64,000 nucleotides of DNA from the NCBI GenBank assembly GCA_963845285.1, contig CAWJRO010000013.1, positions 4,926 through 68,925 on the forward strand. Reading direction: 5' to 3'. The stretch is from Methanobacterium_C sp963845285. Its GTDB lineage: Archaea; Methanobacteriota; Methanobacteria; Methanobacteriales; Methanobacteriaceae. The notes beneath the pieces were generated by a model. It was given only the letters and a program-made list of their open reading frames with translations. It was not told the origin of the DNA and ran no database searches. Both the position numbers and the translations under genes were made by a program. Shown piece after piece: positions 26,968-38,402 of this stretch. Each line of letters begins with the position of its first letter. Within the stretch, counting starts at the first letter, position 1.

Positions 26968-27717
26968 TTAATGTGTTAAATAAATCCCAAGTGCCACCAT
27001 TACTATAAAATACAATATACTGGTGAAAACTATAAAATAGTAAATTAAAGTTTTTATTTGGCCTAATGTGGCCAATGGATTTGTTATTTTATTGTTTGCA
27101 ACACTTTCAAAGAATTTTTGAGAGAAAACTATGGCACATATAGGAACAACTGTTAAATAAAGGGGATTATTGATAAAATAAGTTAAAAACTTCATTATGT
27201 CCTGAAATGCCCATAAGAGGAACAATAAGGTGAATGATACAAAATATAAGCCACATATGGCGTAAATTTTCTTCATTTCCCTGAAGGTGTTTACTTTTTG
27301 GGTTCTCTGGAAATAATAAAGTAATCCTGATAATATTAAAGCAATCACTGCCATTAAAGTAAAAGGCAAATAGCTGTAAATTAAACCAAATTCTATTGGA
27401 AAAATCGTGAAGGTCAAAATAATAACTGCAGAGTTTGTAACTAGATTTTTAGGGTCGTGCGACTTTATCTTTTGGTCGCGTTTTTTTAGGTAACTGTACT
27501 TTTCCCCACGCTTTATATCATTGTAAATTTCAATTCCTTTGTCTGATTTTTGTTTTTCTGTTAATGAATCATTTACGTATAAATCTGATTCATTCTCCTC
27601 AATCTCTTCGACATAATTCAGTTTACCCCCACATTGACACCTTTCAAAGTCTTCGGGGAGCTCTCCTTCGTCTAATTTGTAGTATCCTCCACAGTTTTCA
27701 CATATAAGATAACCCAT
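26968..27717 (-). CDS. Zinc-ribbon multi-pass membrane protein of unknown function
   Basis: The 249-residue protein starts with a zinc-ribbon-like CENCGGYYKLDEGELPEDFE and CQCGG, then a charged linker, then about four to five hydrophobic segments from residue 95 on. Such CENCGGYY N-termini are frequent in Methanobacteriales membrane proteins of unknown role. The stop codon is immediately beside a 107-bp MITE, so the original 3' end could have been altered by that insertion. The gene is monocistronic. Confidence 0.72.
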   Translation of the reverse strand: MGYLICENCGGYYKLDEGELPEDFERCQCGGKLNYVEEIEENESDLYVNDSLTEKQKSDKGIEIYNDIKRGEKYSYLKKRDQKIKSHDPKNLVTNSAVIILTFTIFPIEFGLIYSYLPFTLMAVIALILSGLLYYFQRTQKVNTFREMKKIYAICGLYFVSFTLLFLLWAFQDIMKFLTYFINNPLYLTVVPICAIVFSQKFFESVANNKITNPLATLGQIKTLIYYFIVFTSILYFIVMVALGIYLTH

Positions 27718-28090
27718 TTTAAACCACTTGTTTTAGGGGTTAGTCATTAAGATATTAATATTATTTGTTATTTTAGCCCAATCCAAATGTTAGTTATAAC
27801 ATGCAAGAAATATAAGGCTGAAAAATAGGACTCAATCCATTTAGATAAAATTAAATGGAAACTCTGACTTAAAAGATCAGTTATAATTAATATTATTGAA
27901 TTTTTTCGGTTTAAAAATTTGTTTAAAGTAATTTAAAGCAATTAAAACTAACAATTAACTTTGTTAATTTGGAAAGTAGGGATGTAAGTCAAATATCTTT
28001 TAAACCGGGGTTATTAACATCGTTCAGGTAATTTAAACATGAAAAATTATAAAAAATATGGATTTAATATTAATAAATGAGGTAAACAAA
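27718..28090. other. Divergent promoter region, no gene seen
   Basis: This AT-rich interval separates two divergent genes and should contain both promoters. The only frames are very short (for example MKNYKKYGFNINK at 28039) and are not supported. Confidence 0.5.
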
Positions 28091-28378
28091 ATGCTGTCAA
28101 AAATACCAATAGAAATTGGAAAAATAAAAAAAGCAGATTTAGATAAAGAAATATTGAGAGTAGCCATAATAGGAGAACTCGATGCCATAAATCTTTATGA
28201 AGAACTTGCAAATATGACAGATAGTGAGGATCTCAAGGCAGTTCTTTTAGATGTGGCCCAGGAAGAAAAAACCCATGTAGGTGAATTCCAGACCCTGCTA
28301 TTAAGAAAAGATGAAGAACAGCTAGTAGAACTACAAAAAGGTAAAAAAGAGGTAGAAGAGTTAACAGGAACTAAATAA
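28091..28378 (+). CDS. Small ferritin-like/rubrerythrin-type protein
   Basis: The 95-residue product is helical with two iron-ligand-type motifs: GELDAINLYEELAN in the first helix and AQEEKTHVGEFQ in the second, together giving the E...E and ExxH pattern of ferritin-like diiron proteins. Its length and two-helix layout resemble short ferritin-like proteins that form multimers, including encapsulated ferritins, though no encapsulin gene is in the window. It probably handles iron or peroxide in the cytoplasm. I start at the ATG behind GAGGT; the frame extends 11 codons upstream without a ribosome site. Confidence 0.75.
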   Translation: MLSKIPIEIGKIKKADLDKEILRVAIIGELDAINLYEELANMTDSEDLKAVLLDVAQEEKTHVGEFQTLLLRKDEEQLVELQKGKKEVEELTGTK

Positions 28379-28533
28379 TTTCTTTAAAAAGAACCCTAAA
28401 TGGTTTCCAAAGGTAATATCTCATCTTGTAGTTCAACAGAAATTAAATTAATTTATTTACTATTTTATTCACAGTTTTTTTATCAGTTTGTATCCGTTGT
28501 ATGGTAAAAAGGGCTTTAAATAGGAGTGTTATG

Positions 28534-30483
28534 ATGGGAAATTCAAATACTGAAAAAGAATATGAAAAAATCTTTTCTCCGGGAAATATTGGAAAATTAG
28601 AAATACCAAACAGGTTAGTGATCCCTGCAATGGTCACAGGGTATGCAAACAAAGACGGCACAGTAAATGAACGTTTTATAAATTACCATAAAACCAGAGC
28701 CGATGGTGGATGGGGATTAATAATAACTGAAAATTACAGAGTCAATGAAAACGCAGGAGCATCACTTAATCGCCTTGGTTTATGGAATGATGATCAAATT
28801 GAAACCCATAAAACTCTTACAGATACTGTTCACAAACATGGGGCTAAAATTGCCGTTCAGATATATCATGCAGGTAGGCAAACAACAAAAGAGATAAATG
28901 GCAAACAACCAGTTGCACCATCTCCAATTCCAGATCCCTCTATTGGAGAAGTACCACATGAACTCACACTAATGGAAATAGAAAAAATTATTAATCAATT
29001 TGCAGAAGCAGCTTTAAGGGCCAAAAAAGCAGGATTTGATGCTGTAGAAATTCATGGAGCACATGGGTACATCATATGTCAATTTCTCTCCCCATTTTCA
29101 AACAAAAGAACAGATAAATACGGTGGTAACTTAGTTAATAGGTCACGATTTGCAGTTGAGATAGTTAATGCTGTTAGAGAAAAAGTAGGTGGAGATTATC
29201 CTCTAATTTTCCGTATGTCCGCAGATGAAATGGTTTATGGCGGCCTTAAAATTGAAGATACCCTGATAATAGCACAGAAACTTGAAAATGCAGGAATAAA
29301 TGCAATTCACGCTTCGGTGGGGGTAGGTGCATCTCCGCAGTACATAGTTACTCCAGCTTCAGTTCCTCATGGATGGATAGCAGATTGTGCAGCCCAAATA
29401 AAATCAGTTGTAAACATCCCTGTAATCACTGTAAACCGTATAAACCACCCTGATATTGCAGAATCAATTCTAAAATCTGGAAGAGCTGATTTTGTAGCAA
29501 TGGGACGGGCTTCTCTTGCAGATCCTGAACTTCCAAATAAAACAAAAGCAGGAAAGATAAGTGATATTAACCTTTGCATAGGTTGTTTACAAAGATGTAT
29601 AGGCAATATAATGAAAGGAAATCCCGTAGGATGTCTTGTAAACCCTGAATGCGGTCGAGAAAAAGAATTAACCCTTAAAAAAGCACCTTCACAAAAGAAA
29701 GTTCTTATTGCCGGTGGGGGAGTTGCAGGAATGGAAGCTGCTATTGTTTCTGCTAAACGAGGACATGAAGTATATATTTATGAAAAAAATGATAGGCTTG
29801 GAGGGCAGTGGCTTCTTGCAGCAATGCCTCCAGGAAAAGAAGACTATAACTCCCTTGTAACATGGCAGAAACAACAAATAGAAAAATTGGGAGTCACTGT
29901 AAATTTAAATTCACCAGTGGATAATGGGATAATTCAGGAAATAAATCCGGATGTTATGGTTGTAGCGGCAGGATCCGAACAAATTCCAGTTGATATTCCA
30001 GGATGTGAACGTGAAAATGTATCTTACACAAATGATGTTTTTGAGGGCAAAGCACGTGTTGGTAAAAAGGTTATTGTGATTGGAGGAGGTTTAGGAGGTC
30101 CTCAAACTGCAGCACATCTGGCAGTTAACGGACATCAGGTTACATTAATTACAAAAATGTCTGAGATATCTTCAAAACTTGAACCTGGAAATCGTTTCTT
30201 TTTACTTAAATTACTGGATGAGTACCATGTAGATATAATGACAAGTACTCAGATCAACGAGATAACATCGGATGGGGTTATTATAACCAATGAAAATGGA
30301 AAAAAGACTCTCAAAGGATACGACTCCCTTATCATTTCAAGCAGGCTCAAACCAGTTAAACTTGAGACACTTGAAAAAGAGCTTAAACAGATAAAAGAAG
30401 TAATTACAATTGGAGATGCAAAAGAAGTTGGAGATGGAGCAGATGCAGTAACTGCAGGATATGAATCGGGAATTAGCCTTTAA
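28534..30483 (+). CDS. Old Yellow Enzyme-type NAD(P)H:flavin oxidoreductase with 4Fe-4S cluster (2,4-dienoyl-CoA reductase-like)
   Basis: The 649-residue protein begins with an FMN barrel: IFSPGNIGKLEIPNRLVI, then VQIYHAGRQT, FDAVEIHGAHGYIICQFLSP and NKRTDKYGG. The cluster cysteines are in CIGCLQRCIGN and the later VGCLVNPECG. C-terminal FAD and NAD domains have VLIAGGGVAGMEAA and VIVIGGGLGGPQTA. Electrons go from NAD(P)H through FAD and the iron-sulfur centre to FMN, which reduces an enone or enoyl substrate that cannot be named. GGAG lies seven bases before the chosen ATG (MGNSN), better than the ATG one codon earlier or at 28501. It is monocistronic. Confidence 0.9.
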   Translation: MGNSNTEKEYEKIFSPGNIGKLEIPNRLVIPAMVTGYANKDGTVNERFINYHKTRADGGWGLIITENYRVNENAGASLNRLGLWNDDQIETHKTLTDTVHKHGAKIAVQIYHAGRQTTKEINGKQPVAPSPIPDPSIGEVPHELTLMEIEKIINQFAEAALRAKKAGFDAVEIHGAHGYIICQFLSPFSNKRTDKYGGNLVNRSRFAVEIVNAVREKVGGDYPLIFRMSADEMVYGGLKIEDTLIIAQKLENAGINAIHASVGVGASPQYIVTPASVPHGWIADCAAQIKSVVNIPVITVNRINHPDIAESILKSGRADFVAMGRASLADPELPNKTKAGKISDINLCIGCLQRCIGNIMKGNPVGCLVNPECGREKELTLKKAPSQKKVLIAGGGVAGMEAAIVSAKRGHEVYIYEKNDRLGGQWLLAAMPPGKEDYNSLVTWQKQQIEKLGVTVNLNSPVDNGIIQEINPDVMVVAAGSEQIPVDIPGCERENVSYTNDVFEGKARVGKKVIVIGGGLGGPQTAAHLAVNGHQVTLITKMSEISSKLEPGNRFFLLKLLDEYHVDIMTSTQINEITSDGVIITNENGKKTLKGYDSLIISSRLKPVKLETLEKELKQIKEVITIGDAKEVGDGADAVTAGYESGISL

Positions 30484-30682
30484 CATAACATTACTCTTTT
30501 TTACTATTTTTAATTAGCATTATTGAATCAATGAGATATTATTCCAAATAGAGTGTTTCGATTATTGTTTAACGATGATTCTGGTATCATATTCATTAAA
30601 TAAAGATAGAAGATGAAAAATATTCCAAAATTTATGGATATTTGTATTTTTCAGATAACTCATTTTATCTCCCGTAATAATT

Positions 30683-30895
30683 TTATCTTGAAAACGCTTT
30701 AATTAACATTATAAACCGTAGAACAGCCCACGCAACGATTATTAACGCGATTGATACAAAAAATATCAGGATTAAAATCCAGAAAAACACCCAAAATCCC
30801 CAAATTATTCCATTTCCAGAACTCACACCCAAATAAATACTTAAAGCAAAAATAGATCCAAGGATTCCCAAAATAATTTTTAACCAATTTTCCAT
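30683..30895 (-). CDS. Small two-helix membrane protein
   Basis: The 70-residue product begins MENWLKIILGILGSIFALSI and has a second, tryptophan- and phenylalanine-rich segment (WGFWVFFWILILIFFVSIAL) and a basic C-terminus. I recognise no family. A same-strand overlapping frame (30699-30911) gives a less membrane-like product and is rejected. A weak GGGAAA precedes the ATG. Confidence 0.45.
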   Translation of the reverse strand: MENWLKIILGILGSIFALSIYLGVSSGNGIIWGFWVFFWILILIFFVSIALIIVAWAVLRFIMLIKAFSR

Positions 30896-31205
30896 TTTCC
30901 CACTTTTGCATTGAATCTTAATTTTGCTCCTGTTATTATCACAATTTACTATTTTTAATATAAATATGGCCTTTGAAGGCGTTATGATTAGTTTTTAAGC
31001 CATAAATCATTTGAATATAATTTAAGACCTATTTATTATTTCATTCAGGATTATGTTGAATATAATTTAAGACTTATTTTATTTATTTTATGCAGTGTCA
31101 AATTTAATATTAAGTAGCACTATTAAACACAAATCTCAATAAATATTTTGAACCTTAACATAACAAATATATGAATTTAAATGAATAATTCAATCAGGTG
31201 ATATC

Positions 31206-31385
31206 ATGGATGATAAACAAAAAGTAATTAAAGCTTTTAAAGAATCTGAAGAGCCTTTAAACGCTACTAAAGTCAGCCAAATCTCTGGTGTGGAGAAAAA
31301 GGAAGTTGACAAAATAATGAAAGAACTTAAAAAAGATGAGACTATCTATTCTCCTAAAAGGTGCTACTGGGCCTTAAAAGAATAG
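31206..31385 (+). CDS. 59-residue winged-helix-like DNA-binding protein
   Basis: The short protein reads MDDKQKVIKAFKESEEPLNA at its start and then TKVSQISGVEKKEVDKIMKE, a helix-turn-helix pattern, ending in SPKRCYWALKE, where the wing would be. AGGTGAT precedes the ATG. Small stand-alone winged helices of this type are common in methanogens and probably regulate nearby genes, though no target can be named. Confidence 0.65.
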   Translation: MDDKQKVIKAFKESEEPLNATKVSQISGVEKKEVDKIMKELKKDETIYSPKRCYWALKE

Positions 31386-31500
31386 ATAAATATTATTTTT
31401 TATTTTTAGGGCCATAATTTAAAGGATAATTTTATTGGAGAATATTTCGAGATCCAGTTGAGCTTAAAAAATGTATCTGAAAGAATTATTTGAGTGAAAG

Positions 31501-31516
31501 CCGTGAATAATCACGG
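31501..31516. promoter_or_regulatory. Perfect 6-bp inverted repeat CCGTGA-ATAA-TCACGG
   Basis: The palindrome lies 38 bases before the start of the next gene in an otherwise AT-rich region, which makes its GC stem stand out. It could be an operator or an RNA hairpin. The helix-turn-helix protein just upstream is a candidate binder. Confidence 0.45.
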
Positions 31517-31554
31517 GTTAAGAATTTAATTTAATTTTATTTGAGTTGATTAAA

Positions 31555-31956
31555 ATGGAATGGAAGATTATAGGGTTAAGTGCTATGGTTAATGCTGTTT
31601 TAACAGCAGTATTGTCGTTAATCTTTTTTCCTCTCTCTTTTTTAGGCCCACTTACTGGAGGGTTCTTAGTATCTTATCTTAACAAAGGATATGAAGAATA
31701 TTATGATAAAATAGATGAAAAAGATGGAGCAGTTTTAGGGGCAATTTCAGGATTACTTGGTGGCTTCATAATAGGTTTACTATTCATTTTAGGCTTTGGA
31801 AATATAAGCGCTGTTATGGGGTTACTATCCTCTAAAATAGGAACACTGGCAAGCAATACCTTAATCACAGGATTTATCCTCATTGAACTCTCAATTCTTA
31901 TGAGCTTTGTTTTAGGAGTAATAGGAGGAGTCATTGGAGTTATTGTCAAAGAATAA
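31555..31956 (+). CDS. DUF5518-type small membrane protein
   Basis: The 133-residue protein has four hydrophobic segments with many glycines: LSAMVNAVLTAVLSLIFFPL, FLGPLTGGFLVSYL, a GAISGLLGGFIIGLLF stretch and a final IELSILMSFVLGVIGGVIGV. The layout, including a glycine-rich loop and an acidic YEEYYDKIDEKDGA segment, is that of the DUF5518 proteins common in methanogens and haloarchaea, with unknown function. The start is the ATG encoding MEWKIIG. The receiver-like gene follows 34 bases downstream on the same strand. Confidence 0.7.
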   Translation: MEWKIIGLSAMVNAVLTAVLSLIFFPLSFLGPLTGGFLVSYLNKGYEEYYDKIDEKDGAVLGAISGLLGGFIIGLLFILGFGNISAVMGLLSSKIGTLASNTLITGFILIELSILMSFVLGVIGGVIGVIVKE

Positions 31957-31990
31957 AATAATATATGTTGATACAGGAAAAGTGGGGTTT

Positions 31991-32353
31991 ATGGATATTT
32001 TGATTGCCGAATGTGAATATAAAACTGTTTCAGATTTAAAAACTATTTTAGAAAAATTAGGCATTAAAGTGGCTGCTGTAGTTTCCAGTGGCGAGGAAGC
32101 AATAAAAAAAGCAGGAGATTTGAGCCCGGATCTAATTTTAATCAACATAAACTTAAAGGGCAAAATGAACGGTGTGGAAGCTGCAAACAAAATAGCAGAT
32201 CTTTATAAGATTCCAATTATATTCTTAGCTGCTTTTATTAAAAACTGTTTGATCAAATCGTTACAACTACCTGAAGATGCTGTTGTTTTAAGTAAACCTT
32301 TAAGGCAGGAAAAGTTAGAATATTGTATTTCAAGAGTTTTTCCAGACAATTAA
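31991..32353 (+). CDS. Degenerate response-regulator receiver domain protein
   Basis: The 120-residue protein has the receiver fold pattern: MDILIAECEY at strand 1, VVSSGEEAIKKA, LSPDLILININLKGKMNGVEA and LSKPLRQEKLEYCI. In a functional receiver the acceptor is an aspartate in the LILMDI position; here it is asparagine 52. The acidic pair after strand 1 is E-C instead of E-D, and the Thr/Ser at the end of strand 4 is alanine. Only the lysine of LSKP is kept. It therefore probably cannot be phosphorylated normally and may act as a pseudo-receiver. An in-frame TTG at 31934 would overlap the membrane-protein gene; the ATG is preferred. Confidence 0.75.
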   Translation: MDILIAECEYKTVSDLKTILEKLGIKVAAVVSSGEEAIKKAGDLSPDLILININLKGKMNGVEAANKIADLYKIPIIFLAAFIKNCLIKSLQLPEDAVVLSKPLRQEKLEYCISRVFPDN

Positions 32354-32388
32354 GTATTCAAACACACCAGCTTATAAATACAAGTAAA

Positions 32389-32453
32389 TAAGAGAGCACA
32401 TGATGGGTCCTACCTTAAAAGATAAAGTTCGTGAAGCATTCATAGTTTCTTAG
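32389..32453 (+). pseudogene. Fragment of tyrosine recombinase C-terminus, left of katG
   Basis: A short frame reads IREHMMGPTLKDKVREAFIV then stops. It matches IREHMMGHTLKDKVREAYF of the larger integrase remnant at 35466-35935, with the catalytic His changed to Pro and the catalytic Tyr to Phe. It is the debris of an integrase gene on the same strand as the larger remnant. The two bracket the katG segment. Confidence 0.75.
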
Positions 32454-32529
32454 TAAAAGATAAGATGATGAAACCATCCAACATTTGATTAAAGAGGATA
32501 GTTCACAACATATGTTCAAATATCGTTTT

Positions 32530-34704
<2,175 letters not shown>

Positions 34705-34872
34705 AACTTTCACTCTCTTTTTTTTATTTCTAATTCAACTATTCTAAAATCTTACAATACTTTCTCGTAATCTGGTTGTAGTATTCGTTCGGTTTTTAGA
34801 GATTCGCATCCTGTGTATGTTTTTTGGCATAAACTCATGGTCTATAAAGCATGTATCCGATGCCCAAGAAGA

Positions 34873-35222
34873 TTAGAATGTATTGCAGGCAGTAACTGCA
34901 GGTGGAGGGGTGACTGTGAAAAAGAGCAATGCTTGGTCGGCGGGAGCGGTGAGAAAGAGGGGAATTGCGTTGATTACTGCCAAGACGCCGGCGAGTTTTG
35001 GTCTTCGCAGCCACAGCGAAACCAGTCCGGCAAGAGGAATCAATAATCCCACGGTTATGAAGAACTCTGCAAACGTTAGGGTCCGTAGTTCTGGCATACG
35101 AGGTTCGACTCCCAATTGGGTCAACAGAAAGCCTAAAATGAATCCAAACCCAAACAAGACTGCTAATACGCACTCTGCACTCGTTAGATGTGATTTTGTT
35201 GATTGAGAGTTGTTTTTTTCAT
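34873..35222 (-). pseudogene. Small membrane protein gene, frameshifted in a poly-A run after the start
   Basis: The open frame encodes a hydrophobic protein with three segments (VLFGFGFILGFLLTQLGVEP, FFITVGLLIPLAGLVSLWL and VLAVINAIPLFLTAP). It has no ATG, but upstream an ATG at 35222 follows AAGAGGT and reads MKKTTLNQQNHI then stops. One more A in the A7 run right after this ATG would join both into one protein (MKKNNSQSTKSHLTSAECVL onwards). Base composition is richer in G+C than the flanks, so it may have come with katG, next to which it lies. Family not recognised. A sequencing error is as likely as a real mutation. Confidence 0.55.
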
Positions 35223-35465
35223 AAATTACCTCTTATTATATTCATTTTATGTTTATATGACCTTGGAGAATAATAAATTTACCGATTTAAATATTAGGTA
35301 TTGAGCAAAATGGTTTAATTGGTTTACTCCTTTTTATTTAATTTATCAAAATAGGAGATGTTGCCAAAAATCCTTATGTTTCACGTATAAGCTCAAGTCT
35401 TATTGTAGATGTTATAAAAGCTGTTTCAACTTAATTCAAACCATTTTAACTATTTTTAACATTCT

Positions 35466-35935
35466 CCCAACTCCCACCAAAAACTATTGAGAAATATCTT
35501 AAGTTTGAAAGAGTTGATCCGCAGATGGAAGATGCTCTATTTTCAAGCCATAAATCTGGTAAGCATTTAACTACTGCTTCTTTTCAACAATCCTATCGAA
35601 ATTTGAATAAATTTCCCGGTTGGAAATCTGAAAAAGGAAAATTCAGTAAGCAACTAGCCACATGATGAGAAAATTCTTCAACACCCAGTTAATAAACGCT
35701 GGAATGCCTGAGGAAATAAGAGAACACATGATGGGCCATACTTTAAAAGATAAGGTTCGTGAAGCATATTTCCTAGCAGATCCGGATGAGCTTCAAAAAG
35801 TGTATCTGAAGTATGGAGCACGTAACAATAAGGAATTTTAACTTTAGACCAGTTGATGCCGTTTATGATAAAAGGATGAATGAGATGGAAGCTGTGATTA
35901 TGGAGATGAAAAAGAAGATAGAAGAAGGGGTTTGA
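35466..35935 (+). pseudogene. Tyrosine recombinase (archaeal integrase) C-terminal remnant
   Basis: Three frames together read EKYLKFERVDPQMEDALFSS, then GWKSEKGKFSK, then after a shift HMMRKFFNTQLINAGMPEEI and REHMMGHTLKDKVREAYFLA. The catalytic HxxR (HMMR), second His (MGHT) and nucleophile Tyr (EAYF) are visible. After the stop at 35841 another frame gives a coiled-coil tail (VDAVYDKRMNEMEAVIMEMK). The N-terminal half is missing and at least two frameshifts are needed, so it is dead. The small fragment at 32389-32453 is a second piece of the same kind of gene. Confidence 0.85.
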
Positions 35936-35988
35936 GGCGGATTATTTTTCTTTTTTAAGAAGATAAATTAGCAAAATTTACTATTTTT

Positions 35989-38283
35989 TTGAATAAGTTT
36001 AATAATATATTGGTTCAATTATTATTGGCGATTAAATTGGATAAACCTTCTAATATTGATAAACCAAGTGGAATATTTGAACCAGACTATATGCTCGTGG
36101 AAAACCCCTTTTTCGGTGTTCCTGAAGAAAAAAGAAAAGAGTTTATAGAAAAGTTTGGCAAAGCAAGTGAAGAAGATTATGAAGAAAATCTAAAAGAGCT
36201 CTTAGATTATATTAAAAATTTTGATATTCTAACTATGCTATGTCATTTTTCAATGTACCATTTAACCGTTCCTGTAGGATTAACTCCAAAAGATCCGATA
36301 GGTCAATTTCATGTTGAATTGCTTCAAGCTTTGGCATTACGAATAGCTGAAGAAGATAATGAAATTAGGCCTTTTTTGGGTGCAGATGCGGTAAAAATAG
36401 AACGCTTAATAAAAGTAATCTCTAATTCTTTTATTAATAAAAGGATGGCAGATATAAACGAAGATGATGAGAAAGAACGTAAAAAATTGTTTAACATTGA
36501 AATGTTTAGAGCCCAAAATATGACTGTTCGGAATTGGGGATATTCAGAGCAAGTTTTAAGATTACTAAAAGATTTATTTAAACCTATAGATAATATAATT
36601 GAAAAAGAGTTGAATATAAGCATATTAAGTTTAATTGAAATGGTGGAATTATTATTAAAACATTTAGAAGATAAATTAAATCAAAAAAGAGAAATAATGA
36701 TTGAAATTTCAAATTCAGCGGATATAAATCAAATGATAACTTTATTTGTAAAATATTATCCGTCCGTTGAAAAAGAAAAGTTATTAAAATTGTCTTCAGA
36801 AGCTGCGGACAAAGAAGAGTTCGCTAATTATTTAAATTTTGTATTAGGAGATCAATTTATTGAATTCATTTACACATTTCAATTAGATGATTGCATTAAA
36901 TTTTATCCTAAAGAAATAGACACAAAAATATTAGAGGATATCCTGAATAGTTGGTCTCATGAAATAGGTGAATTAAAAGATTTTAATATTGATCATATAT
37001 TTTTTGGTAATCCTATTTGGAATAAACCTTTAATAAAATTAGATGAAAAAACATATTGTTGGCCGATACCTGGTATTTTCTTGAGTTTTTGTGTAGAATT
37101 AATGGAAAATATTATTAAAGGAAATAAAAGGCTTAAAGGAATATATGAAAAAAGAAGAGCTGGTTTTTTAGAAGATAATGTTGAAAAACTATTTAAAAAT
37201 AATTTTAAAAATGCTAAAGTTTACAATAATCTAATTAAGCTTGATGAAGATGGTGAAAATGATTTATTAGTTGTTGTTGACACTCATGTGTTTATTATTG
37301 AATCTAAATCCGGTAAAATTAGTGCTGCAGCGCGGAGAGGGGCTCCCAAATCACTTAAAAGAGAGATAAATAAGTTATTAATAGACTCATCTGAACAAGC
37401 AACGAAATTTGCAGATTATATAAAAAATAATTTAGATATTGTTGAATTTACAAACAAAAATAAAGAAAAAATCATTGTTGATCTGTCAAATGTAAAACAT
37501 ATCCATACGTTTAGTATAACCTTTGATTTATTCGGTTCATTAGCTTCCAGAACACCTTTGTTATTTGAAGCAAGTTTAGTTGATGATGGATCCGATATTT
37601 CTCCAAGTATGACTTTAGCAGACTTAGAGATCATATTTGAAATATTAGAAACTGATTCTGAAAAAATTCATTATTTTACACGTAGGTCTCAGCTTGATAA
37701 AAACACAGTATATACTGCAGATGAACTTGATTTATTAGCTTTTTATGTTAAAACAAGTTTTAATATTGGAAAAACAGAATTTGATGAAGTGCCTCTTGGT
37801 TTATATGGAGAATCTGAAGAAGTATTCAATGCTTACTATTTAAATAAAAATGTACCTGGTGAAGTTCCTAAGCCTAGACCAAGAAGAACAAAATGGTGGC
37901 AAGATATCATTAATAAATTAGAATCAACAAAAAATCTTGGTTGGAGTGAAATAACAGTGCAATTATTGAATGTAGCTTATGAAGATCAAGTTAAATTTGA
38001 AGAAGGAATTGAAGAAGTAAAAAAAATTGTTGATAAAGAATGGAAAATACCTAAACATACAGATCACTTAATTTTAACTAATGAATGTGGAGGACACGAG
38101 GAATTATCAGTTGGTTATTGCTATAAAGATATGAACATTGAAGAACGAAATGAAATGTTAAAAAAAGTAGGTATTCAAGCAATAAATGAAACTGGAATTA
38201 ATCCTGCTTTAATTATGAGTTTTAAATTAGGAAGCCTAAATTATCCTTACAGTAGCATAGGATGGATAGTGAAGCGTGAATAA
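35989..38283 (+). CDS. Large protein with PD-(D/E)XK nuclease-like domain, putative defence function
   Basis: I do not recognise a named family for the whole 764-residue protein. The first 390 residues are mainly helical. A nuclease-like core follows: E395 in FLEDNVEKLF, D425 in DGENDLLVVVDTH and E438-x-K440 in FIIESKSGKIS, then a helix with SSEQATKFADY, which fits the E-D-ExK order of PD-(D/E)XK/NERD-type enzymes. The last 250 residues form another unassigned domain with SPSMTLADLEIIFEIL and a WWQDIINKLEST segment. The start is probably the TTG encoding MNKFNNIL; the first good ATG is 35 codons inside and no clear ribosome site is seen. It lies in an accessory island and converges on the cyclase-like/TIR genes. 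It is very AT-rich. Confidence 0.7.
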   Translation: MNKFNNILVQLLLAIKLDKPSNIDKPSGIFEPDYMLVENPFFGVPEEKRKEFIEKFGKASEEDYEENLKELLDYIKNFDILTMLCHFSMYHLTVPVGLTPKDPIGQFHVELLQALALRIAEEDNEIRPFLGADAVKIERLIKVISNSFINKRMADINEDDEKERKKLFNIEMFRAQNMTVRNWGYSEQVLRLLKDLFKPIDNIIEKELNISILSLIEMVELLLKHLEDKLNQKREIMIEISNSADINQMITLFVKYYPSVEKEKLLKLSSEAADKEEFANYLNFVLGDQFIEFIYTFQLDDCIKFYPKEIDTKILEDILNSWSHEIGELKDFNIDHIFFGNPIWNKPLIKLDEKTYCWPIPGIFLSFCVELMENIIKGNKRLKGIYEKRRAGFLEDNVEKLFKNNFKNAKVYNNLIKLDEDGENDLLVVVDTHVFIIESKSGKISAAARRGAPKSLKREINKLLIDSSEQATKFADYIKNNLDIVEFTNKNKEKIIVDLSNVKHIHTFSITFDLFGSLASRTPLLFEASLVDDGSDISPSMTLADLEIIFEILETDSEKIHYFTRRSQLDKNTVYTADELDLLAFYVKTSFNIGKTEFDEVPLGLYGESEEVFNAYYLNKNVPGEVPKPRPRRTKWWQDIINKLESTKNLGWSEITVQLLNVAYEDQVKFEEGIEEVKKIVDKEWKIPKHTDHLILTNECGGHEELSVGYCYKDMNIEERNEMLKKVGIQAINETGINPALIMSFKLGSLNYPYSSIGWIVKRE

Positions 38284-38402
38284 ATATTTTCAAAATAATT
38301 CTATTAAAATAAAGTTTTTTTCTACTTTTTCTCTTCTAAATCCACCATATCTTCTCTTAATTTAATAAAATAAGTTATATATGTTTCGAGAATGTAAAAA
38401 AT

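Noticed and set aside
30699..30911. Alternative 70-residue frame overlapping the small membrane protein
   Set aside because: Its product is an odd mix of Trp, Cys and Asn, while the other frame gives two clean membrane helices.
31013..31072. Direct repeat TTGAATATAATTTAAGAC twice, 40 bp apart
   Set aside because: Very AT-rich and short; could be chance, and no link to a gene or element is evident.
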